A DNA stretch of 64,000 nucleotides from NCBI RefSeq assembly GCF_902489365.1, contig NZ_CABTZR010000003.1:1-64000 (forward strand), written 5' to 3'. The translations under genes were made by a program, and so were the position numbers. The notes under the pieces are model-generated. The model saw nothing but the letters and a program-made list of their open reading frames with translations. It ran no database searches and was not told the origin of the DNA. The DNA comes from an uncultured Corynebacterium sp. GTDB lineage: Bacteria > Actinomycetota > Actinomycetes > Mycobacteriales > Mycobacteriaceae. Positions 1 through 7,919 of this stretch are shown one piece after another (within the stretch, counting starts at the first letter, position 1; every line of letters starts with the position of its first letter).

Positions 1-66
1 GACAGGACTCGAACCTGCAACCTACGGTTTTGGAGACCGTTGCGCTACCAATTGCGCCACGCCCCT
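1..66 (-). tRNA. tRNA-Trp (CCA), 3' end cut by window edge
   Basis: Read on the minus strand, an acceptor half AGGGGCG is followed by a D arm, an anticodon loop CTCCAAA with anticodon CCA, and a T arm with GGTTCGAGTCC. The 3' acceptor half lies beyond base 1, so the gene is incomplete in this window. It is the most downstream of three closely spaced tRNA genes on the same strand. Confidence 0.95.
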
Positions 67-157
67 CTGCGTGCCCTTTTGGGACAACGCACAACCCTAC
101 CAGAACGGTGATTCCCCATGGAAACCACGTGCCGTATAAGGCTGGGAGTCGGTAGTG

Positions 158-184
158 AAAAAGCGCCCGTATGCGGGCGCTTTT
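158..184 (-). terminator. Rho-independent terminator after tRNA-Met
   Basis: The stem AAAAGCGCCCG / CGGGCGCTTTT has a short loop and ends in a T run on the minus strand. It lies directly downstream of tRNA-Met and upstream of tRNA-Trp. The arms are A/T-tailed on both sides, so it could work in either direction. Confidence 0.75.
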
Positions 185-193
185 CTTTCCCGG

Positions 194-265
194 TAGCGAT
201 GGCGAGAATTGAACTCGCGACACAGCGATTATGAGTCGCTTGCTCTACCACTGAGCTACACCGCC
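194..265 (-). tRNA. tRNA-Met (CAT), elongator type
   Basis: Minus strand cloverleaf: acceptor GGCGGTG pairs with CATCGCT (two G-U pairs), D arm GCTCAGTGGTAGAGC, anticodon loop CTCATAA (anticodon CAT) on stem AGCGA/TCGCT, and T arm GCGAGTTCAATTCTCGC. The first acceptor pair is G-U rather than the unpaired C-A of initiator tRNA, so an elongator tRNA-Met is favoured. CCA is not encoded. CAT could also belong to a tRNA-Ile whose C is modified to lysidine, which sequence alone does not exclude. Confidence 0.9.
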
Positions 266-302
266 ATATTCACCTTCTGAAAGCTTCCAGAAACATGAAT
301 GG

Positions 303-375
303 AGCCCCCTGACAGAATCGAACTGTCGACCTTTTCCTTACCATGGAAACGCTCTGCCGACTGAGCTAAGGGGGC
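303..375 (-). tRNA. tRNA-Thr (GGT)
   Basis: Minus strand cloverleaf: acceptor GCCCCCT/AGGGGGC with discriminator T, D arm GCTCAGTCGGCAGAGC, anticodon stem TTTCC/GGAAA with anticodon GGT, and T arm GACAGTTCGATTCTGTC. It is 73 nt without an encoded CCA, and lies 37 nt upstream of tRNA-Met in the same direction, so co-transcription is likely. Confidence 0.95.
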
Positions 376-581
376 ACAGCCTCTTTGAGTCACGGAATTT
401 CTCCGCTGTGCTCTCGTTGAAGCCTTGAAAAGATTAACCCGAAACGCTTAAACAACACAAATCGCCAGCATGGGAGGCATTTTTAGGGCCTTTAAGCACT
501 CCAAGAACACCCCGAAGCAACCACTGTGCCGAGTAGACGACACCTAAGCCTGGTACGCGCCCCTTCAATAGGCGGAGGCGA

Positions 582-641
582 CATTTCGATCAAATAGCGT
601 CCCAGTTTCTCGGGGCCCGGACCCCTTATTTGATCGAAATG
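582..641. repeat. Palindromic repeat element, copy 1
   Basis: A perfect 15-bp inverted repeat, CATTTCGATCAAATA and its complement, encloses a 30-nt core that contains GGGGCCCGGACCCC. The arms match those of the copy at 29508-29569 (TTTCGATCAAATA is shared). Copies at 12877-12943 and 12973-13014 share the AAATA-core-TATTT layout. The element is intergenic and could act as a bidirectional terminator or be a REP/MITE-like repeat. Its function is unknown. Confidence 0.75.
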
Positions 642-702
642 ACCCTTACCCCACCCTTAACCCCCTTAAGCCCCCTAAGCCGGGGCCAGGCCGGGGATCG
701 AA

Positions 703-739
703 AAATCCCGCAGACCCATGTGATGTGTCTGCGGGATTT
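703..739 (-). terminator. Terminator of tRNA-Tyr
   Basis: A 13-bp perfect stem AAATCCCGCAGAC / GTCTGCGGGATTT is followed on the minus strand by a run of T (TTTTTCG). It begins seven bases downstream of the tRNA-Tyr 3' end. Confidence 0.85.
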
Positions 740-745
740 GTTTTG

Positions 746-827
746 TGCCAGGTAGAAGATTCGAACTTCTGAAGGCAATGCCGGCGGATTTACAGTCCGC
801 TCCCTTTGGCCGCTCGGGCAACCTGGC
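746..827 (-). tRNA. tRNA-Tyr (GTA)
   Basis: Minus strand: acceptor GCCAGGT/ACCTGGC with discriminator A, anticodon loop CTGTAAA (anticodon GTA), an extended variable arm typical of bacterial class II tRNA-Tyr, and T arm AGAAGTTCGAATCTTCT. It is 82 nt with no encoded CCA. Confidence 0.95.
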
Positions 828-903
828 ATGCACTCTTGAGTGCGGTTATGTACTTTACTATGAACTCCCGCCCAACATGCAAATCGCCAGGCAGAAGGGC
901 CTT

Positions 904-1908
904 TTAACCCACGCGCTGAACGGTATAGTCCGCCAACTGGCGCAGTGCTTCACTAGCCGTGCACTCCGGAAGCAGGGAGAGCTGGTCCTCGACCACGCGC
1001 AGATACGCGTTAACGTCGGCCAGCGCCTTGTCGCGGCCGCCCGACTGCCACAGCAGCTCGATGGCGCGCTGTACGGAGGCGTCGTCCTCAAGCGGGCCCG
1101 TCAGCAGCGCGCGCAGCTCATCGCCAACCTCGCCTTCCTCCTCCAGGGCATAGAGCACCGGCAGGGTGAACACACCCTCGCGCAAGTCCGTGCCCGGGGT
1201 CTTCCCGGATTCTTCGGAGTCGGAGAAGATGTCGATGACATCGTCGACGATCTGGAAGATCATGCCTACGGCCGCACCGATTTGGCGCAGCGCTTCGCAC
1301 TGCTCCGGACCCGCACCCGCGTGATAAGCGCCCAGGTAGCCGGCGGAGGCAATGAGCACCGCGGTCTTTTCCCGGATGACCGCCGTGTAGTGCTCCACGG
1401 CATTGGCTTCGCCAGCACCGATGGTTTCCCGCATCTGGCCGGTGACGAGCTCCTCGAACGTCTCCGCGAAATGCTCCACCGTGTGGGTATCCAGCTGGCT
1501 CATCAGCCGCGAAGCGTGCGCGAGCAGTGCATCGCCCGCCAGAATGGCCACCGAGTTGGTCCACCGGAAGTTCGCGGAATCCACGCCGCGGCGGCGGTCC
1601 GCCTCATCCATGACATCGTCATGGTAGAGCGTAGCCACGTGGACCATTTCCACCACGGTTGCCGCCTTCACCACCTCAGGGGATTGCGAGCGTTCACCGA
1701 ACTCGGAGGCCAACAACGCCATCATTGGACGGAAGCGCTTGCCACCAGCAAGGGAAAGATGACGCACCTTGTCTTTAATGAAGTCCTGCCCGCGGTCGAG
1801 CTCCGTATTCAGCAGGTCCTCTACAGCAGCCATCCCGGCGTTGATACGCTCGGTGAGCTGCGCATCCCCCAAGTCCACGTGCTTGGCGTGAGTTTGGCCG
1901 TGTGACAT
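904..1908 (-). CDS. Polyprenyl diphosphate synthase (menaquinone side chain)
   Basis: A 334-residue trans-isoprenyl diphosphate synthase that should chain isopentenyl diphosphate onto an allylic primer to make the isoprenoid tail attached by MenA. Both aspartate-rich Mg2+ sites are present, DDVMD at residues 97-101 and DDVID at 222-226, with the GGKRFRP motif at about 55-61. The ATG at 1908 is preceded by AAAGGAAC at good spacing. It is divergent from menJ, the order found around the mycobacterial grcC1 gene. Product chain length cannot be read confidently, so geranylgeranyl to nonaprenyl specificity stays open (grcC/ispB/hepT-type names are all in use). Confidence 0.9.
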   Translation of the reverse strand: MSHGQTHAKHVDLGDAQLTERINAGMAAVEDLLNTELDRGQDFIKDKVRHLSLAGGKRFRPMMALLASEFGERSQSPEVVKAATVVEMVHVATLYHDDVMDEADRRRGVDSANFRWTNSVAILAGDALLAHASRLMSQLDTHTVEHFAETFEELVTGQMRETIGAGEANAVEHYTAVIREKTAVLIASAGYLGAYHAGAGPEQCEALRQIGAAVGMIFQIVDDVIDIFSDSEESGKTPGTDLREGVFTLPVLYALEEEGEVGDELRALLTGPLEDDASVQRAIELLWQSGGRDKALADVNAYLRVVEDQLSLLPECTASEALRQLADYTVQRVG

Positions 1909-2013
1909 TAAACGTGTTCCTTTAAGCTCAAAAATCCTAGTGTTTACTTACCGTAGCCCATGGCACGGCCCTCAACACACTTGTGGCCACTATCCCGTGC
2001 AATGATAGTCCCC

Positions 2014-3240
2014 ATGTCGGAGCAGATCGATTCCACCCTTGTTGACGTCGCCATCGTAGGCGCCGGGCCCGCTGGCGCTGCCGCCGCTATCCACGCCGCA
2101 CGCGCCGGCCATGAGACGCTGCTTGTCGACGCCTCCCCTTTCCCCCGCGACAAGACCTGCGGCGATGGTCTGACCCCGCGCGCCATGCACCAGTTGGAGC
2201 TCCTCGGCATCGAGGTCAACGCCTCCTACCGCAACCGCGGGCTCAAGCTACACGGCTTCGGCGGCACCGTGACCGCCCCGTGGCCTGAGACCTACCCCTC
2301 GCACGAAGGCACGGCGCTGCCACGCTATGAATTCGACGCGCTGCTGGTTGAGGCTGCGCAGGCAGCCGGCGCGCAGCTTTTAACCGGCACGGCAACACAG
2401 CCGGAACTGGACGGCAACCGGCTGGTCGAGTTCTCCGTCGGCAAGCGCCGCGTGCGCGCCCGGTGGGTCATCGTGGCTGACGGCGTGCGCTCGACGTTTG
2501 GCAAGCAGCTGGGCCGCACGTGGCACCGCGAGGAGGTCTATGGCATTGCTGCACGCGCTTATGCCGATTCACCCAACGACGGCGAGGAGTGGATGCACTC
2601 CCACGTTGAGCTCAAGGATCCAGAGGGCGTCGTACAGCCGGGCTATGGCTGGATCTTCCCGCTAGGCCAGGGGGTCAATATCGGCTTGGGCGCGCTCTCC
2701 ACGGCCGCCCGCCCGGCCCGCCTCAACACGAAGAAGGCGCTGGATTTCTACGCTGAGCAGCAGCGTTCGAAATGGGGTCTGGGCGAGCTGCGCAACGTCA
2801 CCTCGGCGATGCTGCCCATGGGTGGTGCGGTATCTGGAGTTGCCGGCGCGAACTGGATGCTCATCGGTGACGCTGCAGCCTGCGTTAATCCGCTCAACGG
2901 CGAGGGCATCGACTATGGCTTGGAAACGGCGGCACTCGCCGTGGAGATGCTCGGCACCAAGGACCTCACCTTGGCGTGGCCAGACCGGCTGCGCGCCGAG
3001 TATGGCGAGGCCTTCCTGCTCGCCCGCACCGCCGCGCGCCTGCTGACGTACCCACAGTTCCTACCGCTGGCCGGGCCTGTGGCCATGCGCGGGCCGGTGG
3101 GCCGCATGCTCATGCCGGCCGCGGCACGGCTTATGGGAAACCTCATCACCGACGAGGACAAGGATCTGCTTGCCCGAGCCTGGCGGCTGGCCGGCGGGGC
3201 GGTCTCCACGCTGCGGCGCGATACTCCCCTTTGGTCCTGA
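2014..3240 (+). CDS. menJ: FAD-dependent menaquinone reductase, geranylgeranyl reductase family (MenJ-like)
   Basis: A flavoprotein of the geranylgeranyl reductase family, starting with the FAD/NAD-binding VDVAIVGAGPAGAAAA segment and carrying the family's GDAAACVNPLNGEGIDYG FAD motif in the C-terminal half. In mycobacteria MenJ saturates one isoprene unit of menaquinone. The neighbours here (polyprenyl synthase, menG, menD) argue for the same role. The start is uncertain: ATG 2014 gives a conventional N-terminus, but ATG 2002 lies 8 nt behind a CACTAT hexamer (1988-1993) and would suit a leaderless message. ATG 1960 seems too far upstream. It converges on menG with a 20-bp gap. Confidence 0.8.
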   Translation: MSEQIDSTLVDVAIVGAGPAGAAAAIHAARAGHETLLVDASPFPRDKTCGDGLTPRAMHQLELLGIEVNASYRNRGLKLHGFGGTVTAPWPETYPSHEGTALPRYEFDALLVEAAQAAGAQLLTGTATQPELDGNRLVEFSVGKRRVRARWVIVADGVRSTFGKQLGRTWHREEVYGIAARAYADSPNDGEEWMHSHVELKDPEGVVQPGYGWIFPLGQGVNIGLGALSTAARPARLNTKKALDFYAEQQRSKWGLGELRNVTSAMLPMGGAVSGVAGANWMLIGDAAACVNPLNGEGIDYGLETAALAVEMLGTKDLTLAWPDRLRAEYGEAFLLARTAARLLTYPQFLPLAGPVAMRGPVGRMLMPAAARLMGNLITDEDKDLLARAWRLAGGAVSTLRRDTPLWS

Positions 3241-3260
3241 GCACTTTGGCCTTAGGGCCC

Positions 3261-3950
3261 CTAAGCGGGCTTAACGGCGGAGTGCAGCGCCACGATGCCG
3301 AAGGTCAGGTTGCGCCAGCCTGCTTGTTCCCAGCCGTTGCGGTTAATGGCAGCGGCCAGTTCGTGCTGCTCCGGCCACGCGCGGATGGACTCTGCGAGGT
3401 AGATATAGGCCTCCGGGTTGGAGGAGACCACCTTGGCAATCGGCGGCAGCAGGCGGGTCAGGTACTCCTTGTACACGGTGCCGAAGAACGGGATGACCGG
3501 CTTGGAAAACTCCGCTACTGCCAGGCGCCCGCCGGGTTTGGTCACGCGCGCCATCTCCCGCAGGCCCAGCTCGAAGTCGTGGATATTGCGCAGACCATAG
3601 GAAATGGTCACCGCATCGAAGGTGTTATCCGCAAAAGGCAGGCGCATTCCATCGCCGGCCACCTTGGGCACATCGCGCTCCTCGCCAGCCGCGAGCATGC
3701 CGAGGGAAAAGTCACAGGCCACACACCACGCGCCGGACTTGGACAGCTCCTCGGTAGAGACGGCCGTTCCGGCAGCCAAGTCAAGGACCTTCTCCCCCGG
3801 CTGCAGGTTCAGCCGCTCGCGGGTCAGGCGGCGCCAGCGTGCGTCCTGACCAAAGGACAGCACCGTGTTGGTGATGTCGTATTTCTTGCCCACCGCGTCA
3901 AACATGCGCGCGACATCGAAGGGCTTCTTCTCCAGATCTGCCTTAGACAC
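3261..3950 (-). CDS. menG: Demethylmenaquinone methyltransferase
   Basis: A 229-residue class I SAM-dependent methyltransferase of the UbiE/MenG family that methylates demethylmenaquinone in the last ring step. The SAM-binding motif [15 protein letters not shown] lies in the first third. The family signature regions [14 protein letters not shown] and [17 protein letters not shown] follow. It lies 11 bp downstream of mgtA on the same strand and is probably the last gene of the menD-to-menG run. Confidence 0.93.
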   Translation of the reverse strand: MSKADLEKKPFDVARMFDAVGKKYDITNTVLSFGQDARWRRLTRERLNLQPGEKVLDLAAGTAVSTEELSKSGAWCVACDFSLGMLAAGEERDVPKVAGDGMRLPFADNTFDAVTISYGLRNIHDFELGLREMARVTKPGGRLAVAEFSKPVIPFFGTVYKEYLTRLLPPIAKVVSSNPEAYIYLAESIRAWPEQHELAAAINRNGWEQAGWRNLTFGIVALHSAVKPA

Positions 3951-3961
3951 AAGCGCCTAGT

Positions 3962-5173
3962 CTAGGCGACGCGCGCTCCCAGAGCGCGAGCGGCCCAACG
4001 CGGCAGCTCCGGACGCTGGCCCAAAATGGTCAGCGGCACCTCGCGGACATTCTCCAGAACTTCCTCGTAATAGCCCAGCAGCTGCTCGCACAGGGCCGGC
4101 CAGGTCTTGGAGGCAATCGACTTCCGGGCGTTCTCCCGCAGCTCCTCGTGGATCTCCGGGTTGAGCAGCGCATCGACGGCGTTGGGGAGGTCCTCGACGA
4201 AGGTGGGGACATCGAGAAGCAGCCCGTTATAGCCCTCCTCGATGAGATCCACCGGGCCGCCCGCGCGCGGGCCGATGGTGGGCACGCCTGAGGCCTGCGC
4301 CTCCTGGATGGCCTGGCAGAAAGTCTCGAACTCGCCGGCGTGCACGAAGATGTCGAGGCTTGCATATGCGGCTGCGAGCTCCTCGCCGCCCAACGCGCCG
4401 GTAAAGACCGCCTCCGGCAGCTGCGCCTCCAGCAGTGGGCGCTCGGGGCCATCGCCGACAATGACGAGCTGGATGTCCTCGCGACCGTTAAGCGCGGACA
4501 GGCGGTGTACGCCCTTCTCCGCGGCCAGGCGGCCGACGAAGCCGACGATCTTTTTCTTCCCCGTGGGCTCCCACTCGCGGCGCAGCGCCTCCGAGCGCTT
4601 CGAGGGGTGGAAGCGCTCCGAGTCCACGCCGCGACCCCAGTGGCGCACGTTCTTGATGTTGTGCTTCTCCAAGTCAGCAATGGTGAGCGAGGACGGAGCG
4701 AGAGTCATTTGGCACGCATTGTGGATGGTGCGCAGCCACTCCCACACCCCATAGGCCAGCGCGGAAGCGTGGTACTTGGTGGCGAAACCGGCCACATCGG
4801 TCTGGTACAGCGCCACGGCCGGAATGCGTAGCTGACGTGCAGAAAATGCTCCCGCCGCTCCCAAGACGAAGGGGCTGGCCAGGTGGATGATGTCCGGCTT
4901 GAACTCACGCAGCGCCTCGTCCACAGCGGAGGTGGGAACGCCGACTGGGAGCGAATCCACTAACGGCACGCGCACGGTGGGCACGCGCACGATGGTGAAC
5001 CCGAGGTAATCGGGGATTTCCTCTTGGCCCTTGCGGGCACCGGGCGCGATGACGATGGCTTCGTGACCGTGCTCGTGGAGGTGCTCGAGGACACGCAACA
5101 CGGAGTTGGTCACTCCATTGACGTTAGGCAAGAAGGATTCCGCGACGATGGCAACACGCATGCGTCCCATCAT
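3962..5173 (-). CDS. mgtA: GT4 glycosyltransferase, MgtA-type alpha-mannosyltransferase
   Basis: A 403-residue GT-B glycosyltransferase. The N-terminal half carries VAIVAESFLPNVNGVTNSV, typical of GDP-mannose-dependent transferases. The C-terminal half has VGFVGRLAAEKGV and the EX7E-like ETFCQAIQEAQASGVP nucleotide-sugar site. In Corynebacterium glutamicum the gene at this position (NCgl0452, MgtA) mannosylates a glucuronosyl diacylglycerol, a base for lipomannan-like glycolipids; the same activity is inferred here from sequence type and neighbours. The ATG at 5173 overlaps the previous gene's stop (ATGA), with AGGAAAGG just upstream. The ATG at 5161 is an alternative. Confidence 0.85.
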   Translation of the reverse strand: MMGRMRVAIVAESFLPNVNGVTNSVLRVLEHLHEHGHEAIVIAPGARKGQEEIPDYLGFTIVRVPTVRVPLVDSLPVGVPTSAVDEALREFKPDIIHLASPFVLGAAGAFSARQLRIPAVALYQTDVAGFATKYHASALAYGVWEWLRTIHNACQMTLAPSSLTIADLEKHNIKNVRHWGRGVDSERFHPSKRSEALRREWEPTGKKKIVGFVGRLAAEKGVHRLSALNGREDIQLVIVGDGPERPLLEAQLPEAVFTGALGGEELAAAYASLDIFVHAGEFETFCQAIQEAQASGVPTIGPRAGGPVDLIEEGYNGLLLDVPTFVEDLPNAVDALLNPEIHEELRENARKSIASKTWPALCEQLLGYYEEVLENVREVPLTILGQRPELPRWAARALGARVA

Positions 5174-5613
5174 TCCTTTCCTGAGTGCTCGGCTGGTAAA
5201 GCACGTGCTAAATTCCGGTTAACTTTCCCGCTTGCCCACCACAAGGCACCCGCTAACAGGGTAGCGACGGCTGCTGAAGACAGCGCCGGGATGAGCGACA
5301 GGGTCCATTCGCGGCCCTCCACCTTGACTAGGTCCGGGTTGTTCTTGGCGTAGAGCACCCAGACCTGCTGGCCCTCTCCTAGCCCGGTGGGATAAAGCAG
5401 CCCGGTGGGTGGGGTGTGATAGATACCTTCGGCATCCTGGAAATCCACGAAGGTGCGCAGGCTGCCGACGTCCGTCACCGTGGCCAGCGCGCGCCCGGGG
5501 TTGGCGTTGATGGTGCGGTCGTTCAAGAAAGGGCCGATGACCATTCCCGCCATACCCACTAATGCCGCGGCATACAGCACCAGGATCAGCTGGCGTACCC
5601 GGCGCCGCGGCAT
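5170..5613 (-). CDS. DUF3592-type membrane protein
   Basis: A 147-residue protein with one transmembrane helix near residues 8-28, an extracytoplasmic segment of about 75 residues, and a second helix near 108-128. It resembles DUF3592 proteins. It occupies the slot of mycobacterial Rv0556, between menD and mgtA, and overlaps mgtA by 4 bp, so it is co-transcribed and probably translationally coupled. No function is known. A role at the membrane with MgtA or menaquinone enzymes is only suggested by position. Confidence 0.75.
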   Translation of the reverse strand: MPRRRVRQLILVLYAAALVGMAGMVIGPFLNDRTINANPGRALATVTDVGSLRTFVDFQDAEGIYHTPPTGLLYPTGLGEGQQVWVLYAKNNPDLVKVEGREWTLSLIPALSSAAVATLLAGALWWASGKVNRNLARALPAEHSGKE

Positions 5614-7302
5614 TTACTGGCCTACCTTGGCGTTCAGCGCCTCCTGCAGCGCGCGGCGCGAGGACCGGGTGGTATGCGCCTCCACGACGGTGATGCCGGT
5701 GGAGTATTCCTTGAGCTCTGCGAGAACATCGAGCAGCTCCTGCGCCGAGCTCACCTCGCGGTGCTCAGCACCGCAAGCCTCCGCCAGCTTGGCGACGCCC
5801 ACCCCATGCGGCGTCCCAAACGCCTTCTCGAAGGAGGGGCGGAGGGGCTCGCGGCCTTGCTCGAGCACCTCGAAGATGCCGCCGCCGTCGTCGTTTGAAA
5901 CGACGATGGTGAGATTCTCCGGACGCGGGTTGTCTTCGGGGAGGATGAGGGAGGTGGCGTCGTGGAGGAAGGTGACATCCCCCATGAGCGCCACGGTGCG
6001 CGGGGCGCGGGGTGCGTCGGCCTCGCGGGACTGAGTGGCCAGCGCAATACCGATGGCCTGCGCGACGGTGCCGTCGATGCCAGCAGCCCCGCGCGGCGAG
6101 TAGGTCTCCACACCGTCGAAGGGCAGGCCGATGAAGGACGCATCCCGCACCGCGTTGGAGGCGCCCAGGACGAGGGTATCGCCGACAGCGAGGGTATCGC
6201 CCACCGCGGCGGCGACGTGGAGGCCGGTAAAGCCGATCTCGGGCTTGGTGGCGTCCTCACCGGTGGTCTCCGCCAGAACCTCACGAACACCGTCGGCCGC
6301 CATCTGGGCCGCACCTTCGCAGATTTTCATCCACTCGCGCGTGGGCTCGCCGCTGGTCTTGACGGTGGTTCCTAGCTGCGCGGCCTCGCCGCGCGGGTTG
6401 GTGAAGTCTTCCGTGCGGGACAGGCAGATGAGGTCGATATCAGGATCACTGAGCAGCGCCAGAACTCCACGGTGCAGGGTGGGGTGGCCCACGACGATGA
6501 CCTGGTCCGCCTTGGTGTTGACCACGTAGTCATTGGCGGACACCTGAGCGCGGCGGAACAGGTGGGCCGCGGCCGGGTGCACCGGGCGATAGGGCGCGGG
6601 TGCCGTGGGCTCCGCAATGGTGGGGACATCCTCCAGCCCCTCTACCTCCCAGGCTTCATCGCCCGCGATGACGAGCGTGTTGCGACTGAGATCGACGGCC
6701 ACCTCGCCGTGATTGGACCAGCGCGGGGTGCGCGCGCGGTGCTGCGTGTAATCCGTCGGGGTACCGGGCAGCTCTTCGCCTACCAGCGGGGCGTCGAGGG
6801 CCACGTTGATGTGCACCTGGCGATCATTCAAAAAGCGCTCCGCGATAAGCGGGATATCACTCGTGGTCTCCACCTGGGTGGTCTCTGCATACACACCGAA
6901 GATGCCAGGCTGCTCAATGGTCTGGGAAGCTCCCGTGCCCACCAAGCGGCCCGGGCGGTCCGCGCTGATAACCGCCAGCGGGGTGTGCGAGTAATGCGCC
7001 TCCACCATCGCGGGCAGCGTATTGGCTACCGCGGTGCCGGAGGTCATGACGATGCCGACGTGCCGGCGCTGGACGCGGGCGAGACCGAGGGCAGCGAAGG
7101 CGGCGGAGCGCTCATCCAGGCGAGTATGCACGCGAATATCGCTGCGCGCGAGAAACGCCAGAGACAGCGGCGCGTTGCGCGAGCCGGGGCAAAGTACGAC
7201 GTCAGTGAGGTGCCGCGAGAGCTGAGCAGCGAGTGCTTCAGCCAGCTGCATCGACTCCGGCTGCGAGGACTCCACGGGCTGTGTATTAGGTGTGCTAGGC
7301 AT
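5614..7302 (-). CDS. menD: SEPHCHC synthase (MenD)
   Basis: A thiamine-diphosphate enzyme of about 562 residues that joins isochorismate and 2-oxoglutarate. Family motifs are visible: LCPGSRNAPLSLAF near the N-terminus, the HTRLDERSAAFAALG region with the catalytic Glu, VMTSGTAVANTLPA, ISADRPGRL, and the C-terminal ThDP motif GDVTFLHDATSLI with NDDGGGIFE. ATG 7302 is chosen over an upstream in-frame GTG at 7329, because the ATG overlaps the preceding gene's stop by a few bases, a usual coupled arrangement. It directly abuts the DUF3592 gene. Confidence 0.95.
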   Translation of the reverse strand: MPSTPNTQPVESSQPESMQLAEALAAQLSRHLTDVVLCPGSRNAPLSLAFLARSDIRVHTRLDERSAAFAALGLARVQRRHVGIVMTSGTAVANTLPAMVEAHYSHTPLAVISADRPGRLVGTGASQTIEQPGIFGVYAETTQVETTSDIPLIAERFLNDRQVHINVALDAPLVGEELPGTPTDYTQHRARTPRWSNHGEVAVDLSRNTLVIAGDEAWEVEGLEDVPTIAEPTAPAPYRPVHPAAAHLFRRAQVSANDYVVNTKADQVIVVGHPTLHRGVLALLSDPDIDLICLSRTEDFTNPRGEAAQLGTTVKTSGEPTREWMKICEGAAQMAADGVREVLAETTGEDATKPEIGFTGLHVAAAVGDTLAVGDTLVLGASNAVRDASFIGLPFDGVETYSPRGAAGIDGTVAQAIGIALATQSREADAPRAPRTVALMGDVTFLHDATSLILPEDNPRPENLTIVVSNDDGGGIFEVLEQGREPLRPSFEKAFGTPHGVGVAKLAEACGAEHREVSSAQELLDVLAELKEYSTGITVVEAHTTRSSRRALQEALNAKVGQ

Positions 7303-7909
7303 TCTCTGCACCGCCCGCACCGGGCTCACCGTTGCCCGACTCTAATTCGCCGAAGAGATCATTGAGCAGGCTCTCTAGGTCAGATCCGCCCTGATCCAGC
7401 TGATCTTGGATGCTCGGCGGCAGCTCCGTCGGGACCTCCGGTGGCAGCTCAGTAGGAATCTCAGTGGGGAGGCGATCCCGCGGAGATTCCTTCGTGGTAG
7501 TCACCGTAGTAGGGACTTCGGTGGTCACGGTCTCGGTGACCGGCTCTGGGGCCGGTTTATTGGCATCCGCGGCCGCACCGCGCCAGAGGAAGAACAGCAC
7601 GCCGGCGAAAACGACGGCGATGGCGGCAATAGCAGCGAAGACATAGGCCAAGGCTCCCCCACCCTTCTTCGGCTCCTCCACCTGGTAGCTCGACGGAACC
7701 GGGTCATACTGCGGTTGCTGATAATTCTGGTCATAGCCCTGCTGATAGGGCTGGCCGAAAGCTTGCGTGTTCTGGGAGCCAGGCTCTGGGAAGTGCTGTT
7801 GGGGACGCTGTGGCGGCTGCTGCTGGGGCGCGCCGAACTGGCGGGTTTCGTTCTCACCGTTGACGCGGCCGAACTGCCGCGTCTCGTTGTCGCCGTTGTT
7901 GTTGGTCAT
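7295..7909 (-). CDS. Proline-rich, single-pass membrane protein
   Basis: A 204-residue protein of unknown function. Its N-terminus is Gln/Asn/Pro-rich with a repeated NETRQFG motif. One strongly hydrophobic helix follows (ALAYVFAAIAAIAVVFAGVL). The outer segment is rich in Thr, Val and Pro (TTEVPTTVTTTK, TELPPEVPTELPPSIQDQL) and ends in an acidic tail. ATG 7909 is chosen rather than the upstream ATG at 7939 because it sits just behind the stop of the UvrA-like gene (7920). The domain order suggests a cytoplasmic tail and an extracytoplasmic wall-spanning part. The C-terminal LPP...Q..LDQ stretch resembles that of the lipoprotein at 29025-29492. Confidence 0.7.
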   Translation of the reverse strand: MTNNNGDNETRQFGRVNGENETRQFGAPQQQPPQRPQQHFPEPGSQNTQAFGQPYQQGYDQNYQQPQYDPVPSSYQVEEPKKGGGALAYVFAAIAAIAVVFAGVLFFLWRGAAADANKPAPEPVTETVTTEVPTTVTTTKESPRDRLPTEIPTELPPEVPTELPPSIQDQLDQGGSDLESLLNDLFGELESGNGEPGAGGAENA

Positions 7910-7919
7910 GGGATTTACC

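Larger units (their letters stand above)
376..745. other. Gene-free stretch between tRNA-Thr and tRNA-Tyr
   Basis: No coding region is supported here. The stretch holds one member of the palindromic repeat family (582-641), a C/T-rich segment with repeated CCCCTTAA/CCCCTAAG tracts (about 645-695), and the terminator of tRNA-Tyr (703-739). Nothing recognisable was seen in 376-580. Confidence 0.6.
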
